Counted from the first letter of the stretch, positions 35,332-48,315 are shown. The stretch: 64,000 bases of DNA from Guyanagaster necrorhizus (GCF_019112545.1 NW_025064885.1:310001-374000); one strand, 5' to 3'. Notes: a model not told the origin generated them from the letters alone. Translations and numbers: made by a program.

Positions 35332-35956
35332 TTATACAGTCCTCCGGTCTGTCATGGTTCGTACGATGCAGCCCAATCCGGCAACCTCGGTGAGCTGCAA
35401 AAATGTTAGCAAGCTAACAGGGTATCTCAGCTTGACGATCACCTTTTCGTGCCAGTCAAGTAGTACACTTCCACTGACATCACCTCCGAGCGCAGCCATG
35501 CCCTTGTACAAGTACTTCATCAGGGTATCTTGTTCTTCCTGCGTGAGTGCTTTGAGGACGTTGGGAATTTCAGTGGACTTTGTGGAGCTTAAGATGGTGA
35601 AGACAGTCTGCAGAGTCACGACCTGAACCGGTGGAGCTGCCATTATTTCAAAGGCGGTTACATGTGTAACCGTACATTACCTTGGCATCGTCAAAGGTGG
35701 GACCATAAGGTGCATTCTCTAGAACAATGGACAAAGCGCCAGCTATATCACTCCTGTCTGACCTGGTCAGGAACAGAAACAGAGAAATAGCGTAGTGATC
35801 GCACTTGGATAGAGCGCTCCTGACAGCTACCTGCCGCTGCTTTGCCTCATCAAGAACCTGCGCTTGTCCTCTGGGATCAGCATCGTACAGCTCCTCTTCA
35901 TGCAGAACGTCTTCGTCGTAGGCGTCGATGTCTATTTTGCGGAACGCGCCGTCCAT
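35332..35956 (-). CDS. ARC15: Arp2/3 complex 16-kDa subunit (ARPC5)
   Basis: Exon 1 starts MDGAFRKIDIDAYDEDVLHE at 35956, then AQVLDEAKQRQVAVRSALSK. Exon 2 gives DIAGALSIVLENAPYGPTFDDAK. Exon 3 and a following exon give VVTLQTVFTILSSTKSTEIP, LTQEEQDTLMKYLYKGMAAL, LLDWHEK and LTEVAGLGCIVRTMTDRRTV. This is the whole ARPC5 family in order, about 155 residues. The Arp2/3 complex nucleates branched actin at endocytic patches. It is divergent from the Ufo1-like gene, 135 bp away, and convergent with GLN4. Confidence 0.93.
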
Positions 35957-36091
35957 GGTGGAAGGATGAGGAGAATATTTGTGCGTATTTACCAGTGGCG
36001 TTGTAGCTAATCAACTTGACCAGCCACCATCATCGACAAGAGCGCCTTGCCTGCGCTCTAGCCCTCTTTCAAGTCCTTTAGCTGTCATTTT

Positions 36092-38523
36092 ATGCCCAAT
36101 AGCTCTTTGAAGGAATCTCAAAACGACGTTTCGTATCAGCATAACCTTTCTGACGCTTCTTCAACACGCAATCATGGACTCGACATTCCCTCTGAGAATC
36201 TCACACATATCACCGCTTATCTCGATCCTCACTCTCTGCTTTCCTTATCTCGTGTCAGCACTCAGCTCTATGCCCATGTAAAGGAAGAACATACATGGCG
36301 TACTGCATTTGCCTTGAATTTCCTGGGCGTTGGCCCCGAGGGTGATCTCAACGATTTCAAGGCGCGACTTCTACGGAGATCCGAGCCGAGCTGGAGGCGG
36401 GAGTACATTGTGCGCTACAACTTGCGACGGTATTTATTTCGCCATATCCTACTGTACCTTTTGGCTCATAATTCATACTAGACGATGGGAGCGTTCCCGG
36501 ACATCGACAATCATTCATACTCCTGTCCTTTCACCGATAACGAAGATACATCTTCTGTCATCCAATACGCTACTGTCATCCTCTTTAAAATACGGCATTG
36601 TCGCTCGTTCGGTGCCTTTGACAGGGAAAGTTTTACGAGGATTTCTCTCCCCCTCTCCCTCTGGGACAGGGTTAGGCATCGGCAATCCTAATACCGAATT
36701 TTCACCTCATGTGACGGCATGCGACATCACTTCAGATGGTGGAACTGCCAAGATTGTTTGGGGTTTTAGAAGTGGAGAAGTCGCCGTGATGACAGCATCC
36801 AGAGTGATGGATATGGGGACGCGGTCAGCAGCGAATCTGGTAAGATGCCCTGTCGAAGACGAGCATGCCGGGGAGGTTGCTGACGTCGTATGGGACGATC
36901 TTGCTGGAGTTGTTGTCAGCGCCGGCAAAGACGGTTTGGTCAAAGTGTGGGAGACCAAAAAAGTTCACTGCATCTGGAGTTCGACCATGAAGGTCGGAGT
37001 ATTTGACCCTTGCATGAAGGTGGTCTCCAGGCTCTCAAAAGGATGTATACTGGCCGGCTTCCAGAGTGGCGACATTGTTGTCTGGACCGGATATGAACGG
37101 GACGGTACCGTCGTCAATGACATACACGAAACGAGAATCCCTTGCCTTGTCGAAATGGCATCAGATGAGCCAATGGCACTTCCAACTATCTCTAATATTC
37201 ATGTTGACGGGAGTAACCCGCGGGCTATTGCTTTGTTGGTTACGTATGAAGCTCAACCGTACTTCTATCGTATCTCACTCGCCCCTACTCTGGAAGTTGC
37301 CAAATACGGCGATCCTTCGTGTGGTGCCATAACCGCTTTATTTTCCTCATTCACATCAAAGCTTAGTGAGTGTAGCCTTGTTATTGTTGGCGATATTTTG
37401 GGTTGGGTTGGTGTCTATGACTGGGCTTCTACGTCTCGTCAGCCTGCCAGGAGATTCGAGGCACACAGTGACGGATCCGCCGTATCGGCGTTAGCCTGGA
37501 ATGGAGTTACACTCGTCGTCGGGTCTACAAGGGGACAGGTCGATGTTTTTGATGCATATACCTTCGAGCATCTGAGGACATTTTCGGCGCAAGCCAATCG
37601 CCGAGGGGAACAAAGTACGATTGTACAGGATATCACAGTCAATTCTCAAAAGGATGTCCTCATTGTCAGCCTGGTTGATAGAGTTATGGCTTGGAAGGCT
37701 GGTATAGTTTCGAGAAGCGGAGGTGGAGGCGTGCGGGGCCGGAATACGACTGGGAAAAAGAGGTCTAAAGTCGTGACCAGTTCCAAGGGGTACGGTAAGC
37801 TGTCATGGTCTAATTATCTTGTATTCGATTGTTTGATCTTGCCTCGTAGCACAACTCGACCTGAAAGCCAGCGTATCTGATTCTCTTGCCCTTCTTAAGC
37901 TGGAACAAGAACGAGCTCGACAAGCTCACAACAGAGAACGCAAGCAGAGAGAACATCTGGAAAACCTGGGTCTAAGCGAGGTTGAAGCTGTCGATTACCT
38001 GCTTATGTTAAGCCGAGATGAGCATGCAGAAAAGGAGAGGGAGATAATGAATGTCCCCTCTGCCCGAGTGGAAGAAGGCGTATTTGAATGGGATTTCGAC
38101 GATAATTCGCATTCTGGACCATCAGCAATTGCTCGTCGTCGATCCCCGAGTTCCTCGACACCATCCGATCAGAACGCCCAAACTTCCCCGAAGCTTGCAG
38201 GAGGGCCTACCGGAGCAAGTTCATCCAAAGACCGGCAACCATCTGCTCCGTCTGAGAAAGATTTCCCTTTCGCTAGCAAATCTCGAAGCGCCTGCAGCAG
38301 TGTGGGATCTAACTCGGCTTGGGATAACGGAAGTCCAAAAAGACGACTGGTGAATAGTCCCTGGGATTCGCCGCGTGCTGGCATATCAGTTGCTGCCACG
38401 CCACCGGTGACAAATGCTTTGGGGTCATCCTCGAGCTCGTATGATCGACGACAACAGCAAGAAGAGGAAGATTTAAGGCTTGCTATCCGACTCAGCCTTG
38501 AGGAGGCGAGCAGAGGCACCTAA
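36092..38523 (+). CDS. F-box/WD40 protein with C-terminal UIM (Ufo1-like)
   Basis: Exons 36092-36429, 36482-37794 and 37850-38523 give 774 residues. The F-box is near residue 30-65 (LDIPSENLTHITAYLDPHSL, SLSRVSTQLYAHVKEE). The centre has WD40-like repeats (DVVWDDLAGVVVSAGKDG then LVKVWET; GCILAGFQSGDIVVWTGYE; GVTLVVGSTRGQVDVFDAY). The C-terminus has a coiled/charged helix and a ubiquitin-interacting motif (EEEDLRLAIRLSLEEASRG). F-box plus WD40 plus UIM is the architecture of yeast Ufo1, an SCF receptor whose UIMs control its own turnover. Substrates here are unknown. A serine-rich linker (38,050-38,420) separates WD40 and UIM. Confidence 0.85.
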
Positions 38524-38892
38524 GCAACACTATTTGAACATACTTTCACGAATTTCTTTTGTTGAGTCTATTAGACGTTTAGGATATGTAGAAACAGGAA
38601 AATCATCGTAGTGCAGACGAGTTCGTTACAGCAAAAAAAAGCCCGGAGGGTGAAGCTGTACAGTGTAACACACCCGAGACGCGTCTTTTGGAATTTTTCT
38701 AATTCCATATCAATTCGCATTTCATGCTGATATTATTGTGTACGTACGATTCGCCGAGGCACATTTTCGATCGCAGGTCATACGTACTTTGCACGTACTT
38801 TGCATTTAGGTCCCCTTCGATCGTGAGAATTCGTGATCATGTCATGACATCATCTCTGATATGACCCGCAATCGTAGAATGCTTTTGATCGT

Positions 38893-40559
38893 ATGCCTTT
38901 CTTTCTTCCTGACTGCCATGATCTCTATCCGGTCGGCGCGACGACCTTTGTAACTCCCGTGAGGCCATCTCGTACATATGGCTTTGCAAAACTGTCCAAT
39001 GGACAGTCTGCTCTTGTCCTAGACGAAATCACGTTTACAGCATACTATCCCGCCAACTTAACGAGTGGCAAATGGTGGAAATCGAAACGTGGAATTGACT
39101 GGTTAAACAGACCTCTGAATGAGACTTGGCACGGGTTTGTCAATTTTGCACGTAGGCCTATACGGACACGTATTATACTAAACGCTCATCTCTATACAGA
39201 AAATTTTCCGTCTTGGCTTCTTTGGCCTCTTGTGTATCTGTATGGAGCATTTATCAAGGCTAGTGTGATACCTGTGTCATGAAGTGGCTCTCACTTTTGA
39301 ATAAAGGTGCCTGTATATCCCAATGCCCCCCTTCTTCGAACGAAGCAGTGGCCCTTAGTCATTTTTTCTCATGGACTTGGAGGTAGCCGTACCACTTATA
39401 GGTGACTGTTAATCTTCACGATTCCCTGAAACTCGAACATTGATTATCTATTATTTTTCTAGCCAGATATGCTCGCGAATAGCGACTTCAGGACGTGTTG
39501 TCCTAGCTATCGAACATCAAGATGGCACCGCACCTGCATGTGTCACTCGAGAATGGGGCGTCGAAGGTACCCGTAGACCAAGAGTAGTAAGATATATGCA
39601 AGAAAATGATGTCAAGTGAGTCTTCTACTAATTCCAAATCTTGTCGTCTTGAGTTTTAAAGATGGGAGCGGGAACCCCCGTCCAATCTTCTGTACCCTCT
39701 TAGGACGGATCAGCTGGCGTTCCGACAGCATGAAGTATACCTTACACATTCCATCTTCTCTTCACTTGTACGAAACGATGAGAATCTGCTGCTGGAAACT
39801 ATCGACGGCTCTGCTATAGACTGGGACAGTTGGTCGGCCCGCGATGACGAGGCGGAAACGGTACAGTGCAGCGAAAACGTTACCTTGGCTGGGCATTCAT
39901 TTGGGGGTTGCACTATGGTAAGTGGACTTACAATCCCTTTTCTCTGAATACTTAGATTGATAATACACAACAGTTCTATATTTTATCCGCTGGACACTCT
40001 GAATGGGTAGCCCCAATATCGGTTTCCAATGCGTTGATCTTCGACCCATGGCTAGATCCTATACCCTCGCCATGTCCCGAACATCTCAACCAAGATCCCA
40101 AAATGTCGGGAGATGTATGTCTCGAAGACGTAATCAGACGTAGAGTCTCGCTTCCAAGACTCTTGGTTCTTAGTTCAGAGAACTTCACTCTTTGGAAGGA
40201 ACACTTTAAACGTCTGAAGAATACTGTGAGGCTTTGGGATGCCGACGGAACCTTGTTGACGTTAGGTACGTTCAGCTTCCCTCATATTTTTTCATGCTAT
40301 TTATGATTTTTATTTAGTACGCGCGCGGCATGAAACGTTTTCTGATTTACCTCTTTTGCCCTGGGTTCGGGATAAGGCCAGCCTGCGATTTATGAATGTC
40401 ATTGCCCGACTTTCTAATGCGTTTTTGGACAATCAACTCAACGAAACCCTGAATACTCAGCGAACGTCAAAAATGGAAATTGAGATCGTTGGGAAGCGGA
40501 AAGATGGACGGCCGAAGAGACAGATAAAAGGATCTCCTGGTGACATTGTCGTACATTGA
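38893..40559 (+). CDS. Platelet-activating-factor acetylhydrolase-like lipase (isoform II type)
   Basis: The N-terminus MPFFLPDCHDLYPVGATTF leads to the family block FVTPVRPSRTYGFAKL and ITFTAYYPANLTSGKWW. Next come QWPLVIFSHGLGGSRTTY (oxyanion region), AIEHQDGTAP, and the nucleophile elbow LAGHSFGGCTM. ALIFDPWLDPIP and HETFSDLPLLPWV follow, then the basic tail VGKRKDGRPKRQIKGSPGD. It should cleave the sn-2 acetyl or short acyl chain of phospholipids. At least seven exons; the intron at 39259-39306 appears to be GC-AG (AAG|GCTAGT), the only choice that joins YGAFIK to VPVYPNAPLL in frame. No signal peptide is obvious. Confidence 0.85.
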
Positions 40560-42697
40560 GCTTGTGTCGTTTTGCGAATTGAGTATAGGCGAGTCTTCTC
40601 TTCCTTTATATGCCGCTTCAATCACTAACTACCATTGATTAGTCCCTAAAGAATCAGTCGTGAAGGACAAATTGATGTCTGTCGTTCTTGCTATCGAGCC
40701 TTTATTTCTCCTAGCGTGCTTAGCTTGGCGACCAAACTCACCGCCGATACAAGAGCCATATGGTTGGTACTGCTCCTTCTCTAGCCCATAGGATTCTAAT
40801 GCTTCTAAAACTCTCTCAAACTTCGCTTAAGCAACTTACATAACGGCATCTTTCATTTTGGACACGTCAATGGATACACTTGCAGCACTTGTACCAATGC
40901 ACGCCAACATCAGAATCTAACTTCGGAAATCTTGCCTCGTGTCTACAACAACTTCCTGATGCGGTATGGTCGCAAAACGATTACGAAAGAAACCTGCGCA
41001 GAATCACTCTTCGGACTCCGATCATAATAAGTCCAAAACTAATTCATGAAGATAGCTATGTATGACGCGTGAATAGGCTATTATAAATTCAGGATGGATG
41101 CCAGTGGGCATAGTATCACCCCCGTTAGTGGTTATCGCATTCCTGTTCTGGTACCCAGCTCCTCCCCATCTACCACTCTACCACTCAAGGAACATTCGAT
41201 AAGTGCATAAATTTATGGATGTAATCCCTCAGTAAGTCATTGGTAAGTTCATTAAGACTAACCCCTACTTCAGGCATATGGACGCAGAAACAGCGGTTAT
41301 TACTGGGCTGACCACGGGGCCTGATCAGTGTCCCCGCATCCATCCTCTATCTGTTCGTGCCACGGTAGTATCGATAGTATGCCAGGAACGCACCCATTCT
41401 TCCCTGCTACACCCTTCCAGGGCCAGGATTGCCTCGGCCATACTGGAAGTCAAGCCCGGGATCATCAGCATGCCCTACACCTTACGCGCAGCCCAGCTAC
41501 AAACACGACTCCCCGAATGATGTCTGTTCTGTGAGGTATCCCATCTAATCGAACTCGTGTGCGCTCATTTCTGCGAAAGGTTCTGGATGTAGTATTCCTG
41601 CCTATACTCCGGTCCATCTAAGCTCTCAGAAAGGCCTTATTCCATTCCTCAACTGACCGCCATCGCGATTTATAGCAATCCGCGTAATAAGGCGTCGACG
41701 ACTGAAATTAGACAGGTCCTTATGGACCGTTTTGAATATTTCCGACATAATAAAAATCAACTGAAAGTTTGTCGGTCATATGTGTTCTAATACCTGACTG
41801 TCATCAGGAATCCTTCAAGCACGCCTTATCTGTCATTTATTTTCAAACGAGCTCCACATGCACCTACGGAGCCTAGGCAAGCCTTGAAGGTGGTGTCTGG
41901 TATTTTGACGTTAGTAGGAGCAATCTACACCGTGGTTTGTGTCCATGTAGGCGTATTGCTAAGTGTAATATGATAAGGCCTCGGTGCAGCGGCACGGTCC
42001 GGGTTGATAGAGACACGACATTCAATGCACTCTCGTCCTCACATGTCCACGATCTTGGTGTCACCTCGGTATATACATTTGACTGTCCTTCCTACTTTGA
42101 CTCTTTCGGAGAGAACTCCTACACATCCATGTTTCTTCCGGCCAACTATATGTTGCAATCTAACTCTGGACAAGATAGAATGCATATATCAAACGTGCTC
42201 GTCTTCGCTTTTTGACTTCCCACAACGACTTTGCCAGTGCAAGTAAATCTGAACATAGCAGAGGACTTCAATAATCTTAAACTGTGTAGTTGCCTTTCTT
42301 GCTATCATTTTGTTCATCATCACTGCATAGTACTATGGTAATACGTCTGTAATTGTATATATGACCTCCTTACTACTATGCATCTCACAGAAATGTCATC
42401 GCGATCCAACGATAACAACGTTGAATCTTCGCAAAGATCAGTGACGCGTAATCACCTTTCCCCAGGAGCTCTGAACGGCCTCAATGCCCTCTGTCTCGTC
42501 TCTTTATAGTGAACGATTGGTAAGGGATACCCCAGAGCTCGAACAGTCTCGGCAGATAGGTTGTGTATCTCTGAATCATGGTGGTTCGAACGCAAGAGAT
42601 GGTAGTACAAAGGAACGACCGGATTGACAGTTTCACTTATATTTATATTCTTACAAGTCGATCAGGAATCTCAATCGGGATTACATGTGGTGACGAT
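40560..42697. other. 2.1-kb gene-poor region
   Basis: Apart from one candidate spliced ORF (41217-41520) I see no conserved coding block, tRNA or mobile-element signature. It lies between the 3' ends of two genes (PAF-acetylhydrolase plus, DOM34 minus), so no promoter is required here. Its length is unusual for this window. Confidence 0.4.
41217..41520 (+). CDS. Candidate small spliced ORF, unknown function
   Basis: A near-perfect intron (donor GTAAGT at 41234, branch CTAAC, acceptor TTCAG ending 41273; 40 nt) joins a 17-nt exon starting MDVIP to an open exon of 82 codons (HMDAETAVITGLTTGPDQ... QLQTRLPE). The result is 87 residues. The second reading frame of the same exon is also largely open and Pro/His-rich, so the coding frame is uncertain. 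It could instead be a spliced non-coding RNA or a relic exon. Confidence 0.22.
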
Positions 42698-44255
42698 TCA
42701 TGACGTACGCTCTTCTGCCTCTTGCTCCTTCTCTTCAGCTTCAACGACTTCAATATCCAGTGGAAATGTAAGGATGGCGGCGATTCCCGTTAATTGATTC
42801 AGCTCTGCAACATAATGAAACAGTGAACGTTGATTACGGCAATGGATTTGGCCTACGCTGTCCTGACTCATGCATACTCGAAAATATGACCACTTCACCA
42901 CCCTTTTGTTGGACAGCTTCAACTAGGGCAACATATTTCTTTCTTGTCTCGGGATTGTTTGCCCTTTGGGTCAAGGTTAGCGTAGAACATACATCCAAAT
43001 GTACATTATGCATGCCGGAAAAGTTCGTCAGAAATCATCAGCGTCCCGATAGCGCCACGATCCGCAGCTAAAGAGACATGATCGCTCCCGTACCAAGCGC
43101 GCATTTCGTCCGAGCCTAGCATCTTGAAGAATCTAGAACCACATCAGTCAACGACTGTCCTAGGGGACACATAAATGTCAGACTTGTCTAATACGATGCC
43201 TTCACGAGCAAATTTTGTTTCCTTTAGCTGTGAAACGATCTAAAAGATTTGTAGAGTCAGTTGTGGCATGGATAAATCATGACACTCACCTCAGGACTCT
43301 TCAAGACCTCCACAAGACTATGCACATGCGGGCTGCTCACATGTACTCTGACTGTCTTCTCTCTTAGAGCCTTCAAAAGGATCTTGTCTCCTCTTTTCCC
43401 AGCTTCATCCACCATATATGTGAATACAGAATCGCGGACCCAGCCAGGACTGGCAATAACAATAGCCTTGAGACCGACATTCGAGTAGGGTATATGCCGG
43501 ATGAACGAGTCATATATTGAGCCATAGAATTTCTCCAAGGCCTTCTCGTGCTGTGACGCGCCCGATGATGCCGCCTTCCGCGGAATGGAAACCGAGATTC
43601 GTTGTGTGACCAATGTCATATGTTCTGAAAGGAGGCAGAATGCAGCGGTGCCTTCACCACACACAACAGCACCGACTTCAGCACCTCTTCCGGGAACGAT
43701 GGACTCCTCCACACGCGCTAGCGCAATGCTATCCCACCCATCCACCTTCTCTATCCTTACATCACGATTTGCTTCAATGTCGAGTGTATGAAATGCTCCC
43801 AATTTGACGTATTGATTCTCAGAGATAACTCGACCAGATATATGGAGAGCGGCAGTATTGGTATTAGCAGAGGAGATGCCCGTAGATGCAGAGCCCTCGC
43901 TTGCTGATGGGGCTGCAGAGGATGAAAAGTCGACACGGCTAACTTGTAATGTTAGGTTCACGCGAACGCGTTGCGAATCAATGGATCCAGTTGTGGATAT
44001 TTTTTGTACTCGTCTGGATGAAGAAATTAAGGACCGATTGAATTTCAGGTCCAGCAAGACTCACCGTATGGCAGTAGCCCTCACAAAATCCTGCTCTTGT
44101 ATTAGATTGTACAAATGCCACATGTCTTCGTCATCCTCTGGACGCAGCGTAACATGTCCCTGCACCACGCTATTAGGAATCAAGTCACGATGTTGACAGA
44201 CCAAAACGAGACATACTGCGCCATGCTTGTCTATATACTTGTTGATGAGCTTCAT
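42698..44255 (-). CDS. DOM34: Pelota/Dom34 ribosome-rescue factor
   Basis: The start [13 protein letters not shown] is at 44255 and splices to [20 protein letters not shown] (domain 1). Then come [54 protein letters not shown] and [17 protein letters not shown] (eRF1-like central domain). The C-terminal part is [36 protein letters not shown]..., [20 protein letters not shown], ending in an acidic tail ([14 protein letters not shown]). With Hbs1 it splits ribosomes stalled in no-go decay. It lacks the GGQ motif of eRF1, as expected. It is divergent from the phosducin-like gene, 114 bp away. Confidence 0.92.
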
Positions 44256-44369
44256 ACCAGCGTCAGCGTCATATGTACAAGCAGCAGAATGGGTAGTGTA
44301 CAGTTCATGTACAGAGGGAAAGGAGGTGATTTCCTGTTTTGGACCTGCAACGCTCGTTGATCTCGAACG

Positions 44370-45362
44370 ATGAACAGGTGCGGTTCTTGTGTTTCGTCCT
44401 CAGCTAGCCTCATGTCCATCCTCGCAGTAGTAAAAGAATTGAAAATCTTGCTAATCGCTTGGTAGCACCTAACAATCCTCACAACAGCGCACAGGATTCC
44501 GACGACGATGATGAGGCGCTCTTTGCAGAACTAGAAGCAGAGATAGAGAACGACGGGAATTATGCGATGAGAGAACAAGGCCTGGAGGTTCTCAAAAGAG
44601 AGTAAAGTGCTATTATCATCTGAAATCATCCATCCTATCGCTGATGCGTTCTGTAGGATGGAAAAGATGCAGACGATGAAACAAAATCAGCATGGCTCAT
44701 ACACGGAAATTTTCGACGAGAAAGAGGTTATTCGGGTTACCGCGTTAGTCAAAGGTAAATCCATCCGTGTCGTTGCTGAAATTTCGCCCTAGACAAGAGC
44801 CTAAATCCGTTGTCCATTTCTACCATCCGAACTTCAAGCGGTGCGAAATCATGGATAAACATCTTGCTGTAAGTGTACATGGATAGGTGTCTGAGTCTGA
44901 TATCAAGACGAGACTTTAGGCATTGGCACCCAAGTATTTCAATACTCGCTTCATTCGAGTATTTGTCGAGAACGTGCCGTGGTTAGTCGAGAAGCTTGCT
45001 ATCAAGGTCCTGCCTTGTGTGATAAGCTTTCTAAACGGAACGACGAAAGATCGGTAAATGCTCCGAGCAGCCTTCACTCCAAGACAAGGCTAACAGCGAA
45101 TAGGGTGATAGGCTTCGAAGAGCTTGGGAATAACGACGCCTTTACGACTGCTGTGTTGGAGCTGAGATTATCCGTGTCAGGTCCGTCTCTTTACAAGATT
45201 CTATGTGTATGTTATCGTAATTGACAGAGCCCTCCAGGCGTATTGCAAAAACAACAGCCCTCCGGCGTTAATGACATTTACAACGTGTCCTCCTCGAGTG
45301 CCATACGCACCAGAATAAAAGAGCAGGATGATGATCGTGACATATTCGATCTGGACGATTGA
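44370..45362 (+). CDS. PLP1: Phosducin-like protein with thioredoxin fold (Plp1/TXNDC9 type)
   Basis: Exon 1 (44370-44426; an inner ATG lies at 44412) splices through an intron with a CTAAC branch point to [20 protein letters not shown] (44495-44601), then [20 protein letters not shown]. Later exons give [60 protein letters not shown] and [20 protein letters not shown], ending DRDIFDLDD. The family binds the CCT chaperonin and helps fold actin and tubulin. The thioredoxin CxxC is absent; FYHPNFKRC stands at that position, normal for the family. The short N-terminal exon is the least certain part. Confidence 0.85.
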
Positions 45363-45885
45363 ACCGTCGGTGTTAGGCTGGTCGAATCAGAGCTTCTGGA
45401 TTGCTTCGAGATGGTCGGAGGATGTTAAGTATCAATTGGGTTTGGGGCGTTTCTATCGTGCATCCTATTCTGATGCGGCGTTTGTACCCTTGCATTCTAG
45501 ACTTGAGACAACGTCCGGATCCAAATTGGATTTCTGGAGGCGTGTCTCTCATCGTACCGCGTTTTTTTGTATAAAAACTTTGTGCTCTGTTCACAGACGC
45601 TGAATAATAAAACTTGGATAGTAGCGCTCTCTGTTTGTTTCGACAAGTGCCGTTGTCAATTGGACAAGTTGCAATGAACCTCTTTGGGACTTTTCTGAAT
45701 CACATCCATATATTTCTTCTTGTAATGAAATGATATACAGATTTCTTAATGCCTTCAGAGCAGTCATTTGCGTACCAATTATTAGTATTTACTTCGACGA
45801 CGCGATAATGTAATCACATGATCTTCCAGGATTTTGACTCGATTCGGAGATGGTCGTTGTCGTCGTTGTCTATATCTGAAAAATT

Positions 45886-48248
45886 ATGCCGACCGTCGCT
45901 GTGGACAAAGCTGAGCTCTGGGAGAGACTAGGGCAGGAATTTTGTATGGGTTTCTGTTCCAGCTTGAAATGCCAACTGATTTGTCGCTCAGCTACGGAGG
46001 ATTTCGATGAGTTGTGCTTTGAATATGGCTTGGAACTCGACGAGGATGTACGTATTCTGCACATAGATAGACTTGGAGTCTTATATTCTTTGCTAGACCA
46101 CTGAAGAGGTCGAAGAAGCCATCAAGAAAGGGTTACCTGCTGAACGTCCCGTGCGTTGCATCCATCCCAAGTCACTCAATTTTCACCTCATCCCTTCAGC
46201 AACTAAAAATCGAAATACCAGCCAACCGGTATATACATCTGATCCTTCGTCCATTCGTCTGAGTCCCATATCTCTATTCTAGATACGATCTTCTTTGCAT
46301 CGAAGGCATCGCAGGAGCGCTCAAAGTCTTCCTAGGGAAAGCCAAAGCGCCGCAATACAAAGTCGTCTATCCTCTGGGTGGAGATTCGAGTCTTCTGACT
46401 GTAACTATAGACCCGGAGGTGAGTCCTATCTCCCACAGTCTTCCTGCGGCCTAACATGTTTAGACTCAAAAAATTCGGCCCTACTTCGCCTGTGCTATTC
46501 TGCGCAACATCAAGTTCACCCCGCGATCCTATGCCTCGTTCATCGATCTGCAGGACAAGTTACACCAGAACATTTGTAGAAGACGGCAACTGGTCGCCAT
46601 CGGCACACACGATCTAGATACACTTAAAGGGCCTTTCAGATACGAGGCCCGTCCACCGCAAAACATCAAGTTTGCACCGCTCAATAAGGACACGGAATAT
46701 ACCGCTGAAGAGCTCATGACGATGTACGAGGTGCGATACATTTGCTTTCTTCTAGAGCAAAAGGTGAATCTGGAATCAGTCGGATAAACACCTCTCGAGA
46801 TATCTTCACATCATTCGCGATTCGCCGGTATACCCTATTATTTACGATGCTAACGACTGTGTTCTGTCAATGCCTCCGATAATCAACTCCGACCACAGTA
46901 AAATCACTTTGGATACGGAAAATGTTTTCATAGATGTGACTGCTACGGATAAAACCAAGCTAGATATCGTTGTGAACATTGTTGCTACAATGTTCTCAGA
47001 GTATTGCGCCGAACCGTACACGTAGGCTTCCCAATTTATCTTAATGCAGCAGGCGCCTCATATTTTTCCAGAGTCGAGCCCGTTAAAATTATTACATCGA
47101 CAGGAGAGACCATCATTTCGCCCAACCTCACACCCCGTGAAACAATTGCACACTCGTCGTATATTAATTCATGTACAGGACTCGGCCTCACGACAGACCA
47201 GGTCGTTCCACTATTACAAAAAATGTCACTGGAAGCGACCACGGCCACCGGGGACCCAACGAAAGACACTATCGATGTACGAATCCCTGCGACGAGACCG
47301 GACATTCTACACGAGTGCGACATTATGGAAGATGCAGCTATTGCTTATGGTTTTAATAATCTACCCCACACCTTCCCCAGCACAACCACTGTTGGCCAGC
47401 CCTCAGCCATCAGCAAGCTGAGTGACATCATTCGAGTCGAATGGGCCTTGGCTGGATGGGTCGAGGTGCTACCTCTTACGTTGGTGTGTTATGCAACTTG
47501 TATACAGGTGTATTGAAACGCGCTAACTAGTACAACTTGATAGTGTTCCCTCGAAGAAAATTTCTCCTATCTCAATCATACTGATTCCAAATACACTTCC
47601 ACCGCAGTACGCATCGCCAACCCCAAGACCCTTGAATTCCAAGTCGTGCGCACGACTTTAATCCCAGGGCTACTGAAGACGGTTCGTGAGAACCGTTCTC
47701 ACGCGCTGCCGATCAGGATTTTCGAGACCGGTGATGTGGTAGTCAAGGATCTCTTCCGGGAGAGGCGGACACGAAACATCCGACACGCGGGTGCGGTGTG
47801 GTGTAACAAGAGTGCCGGTTTCGAAGTCGTGCATGGGGTTCTGAATCGTGCCATGAAGATGTTGGAAGTGCCAAGGATTGGGAGTGAGGAGTATGAGAAG
47901 GAGACAGGGTATTACTTGAAGGAGACAGCAGGTGAGTGCAGTGATGAATTGATCTCGTGTATAACGATAATAAACGACGGCGATGGTCTAGATCCTGCGT
48001 ACTTCCCTGGACGTGCGGCAATGATATACTACCGACCGCCGCCGGTGAAGCATGGCGTCCTGACAGATTTGAAGTACAAAGTGGAGGCGGCGCTGCACGC
48101 GAAGAGGGACATGGAACTAGGGACACTGGGAGTGCTGCACCCGAGTGTGCTCGAAAAATTTGACATTGGCTACCCATGCTCTGCCGTCGAGTTCACCCTT
48201 GAACCGTTTAAGAAGGAGATGCAGGAAATTTGGACTAACGATGCATGA
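45886..48248 (+). CDS. FRS1: Phenylalanyl-tRNA synthetase beta subunit
   Basis: The start [17 protein letters not shown] is at 45886. Motifs in order: [33 protein letters not shown], the B3/B4 editing domain ([71 protein letters not shown]), then B5 ([35 protein letters not shown]). The C-terminal catalytic-like region follows ([59 protein letters not shown]), ending EIWTNDA. It pairs with the alpha subunit in the cytosolic (alpha-beta)2 enzyme. About nine exons. Confidence 0.93.
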
Positions 48249-48315
48249 TGGGGAAACAGTGACGATAATATAGCAGAAATAAATATAGAAGACGTGCAAA
48301 AAGCAAGTGTTGTTG

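Noticed and set aside
42391..42507. Short plus ORF ending ALCLVSL, considered as a mating pheromone precursor (CaaX)
   Set aside because: The Cys is five residues from the stop rather than four, and there is no receptor gene nearby.
42568..42600. GGTTCGAA-like motif that could be a tRNA B box
   Set aside because: No A box or cloverleaf pairing could be found around it.
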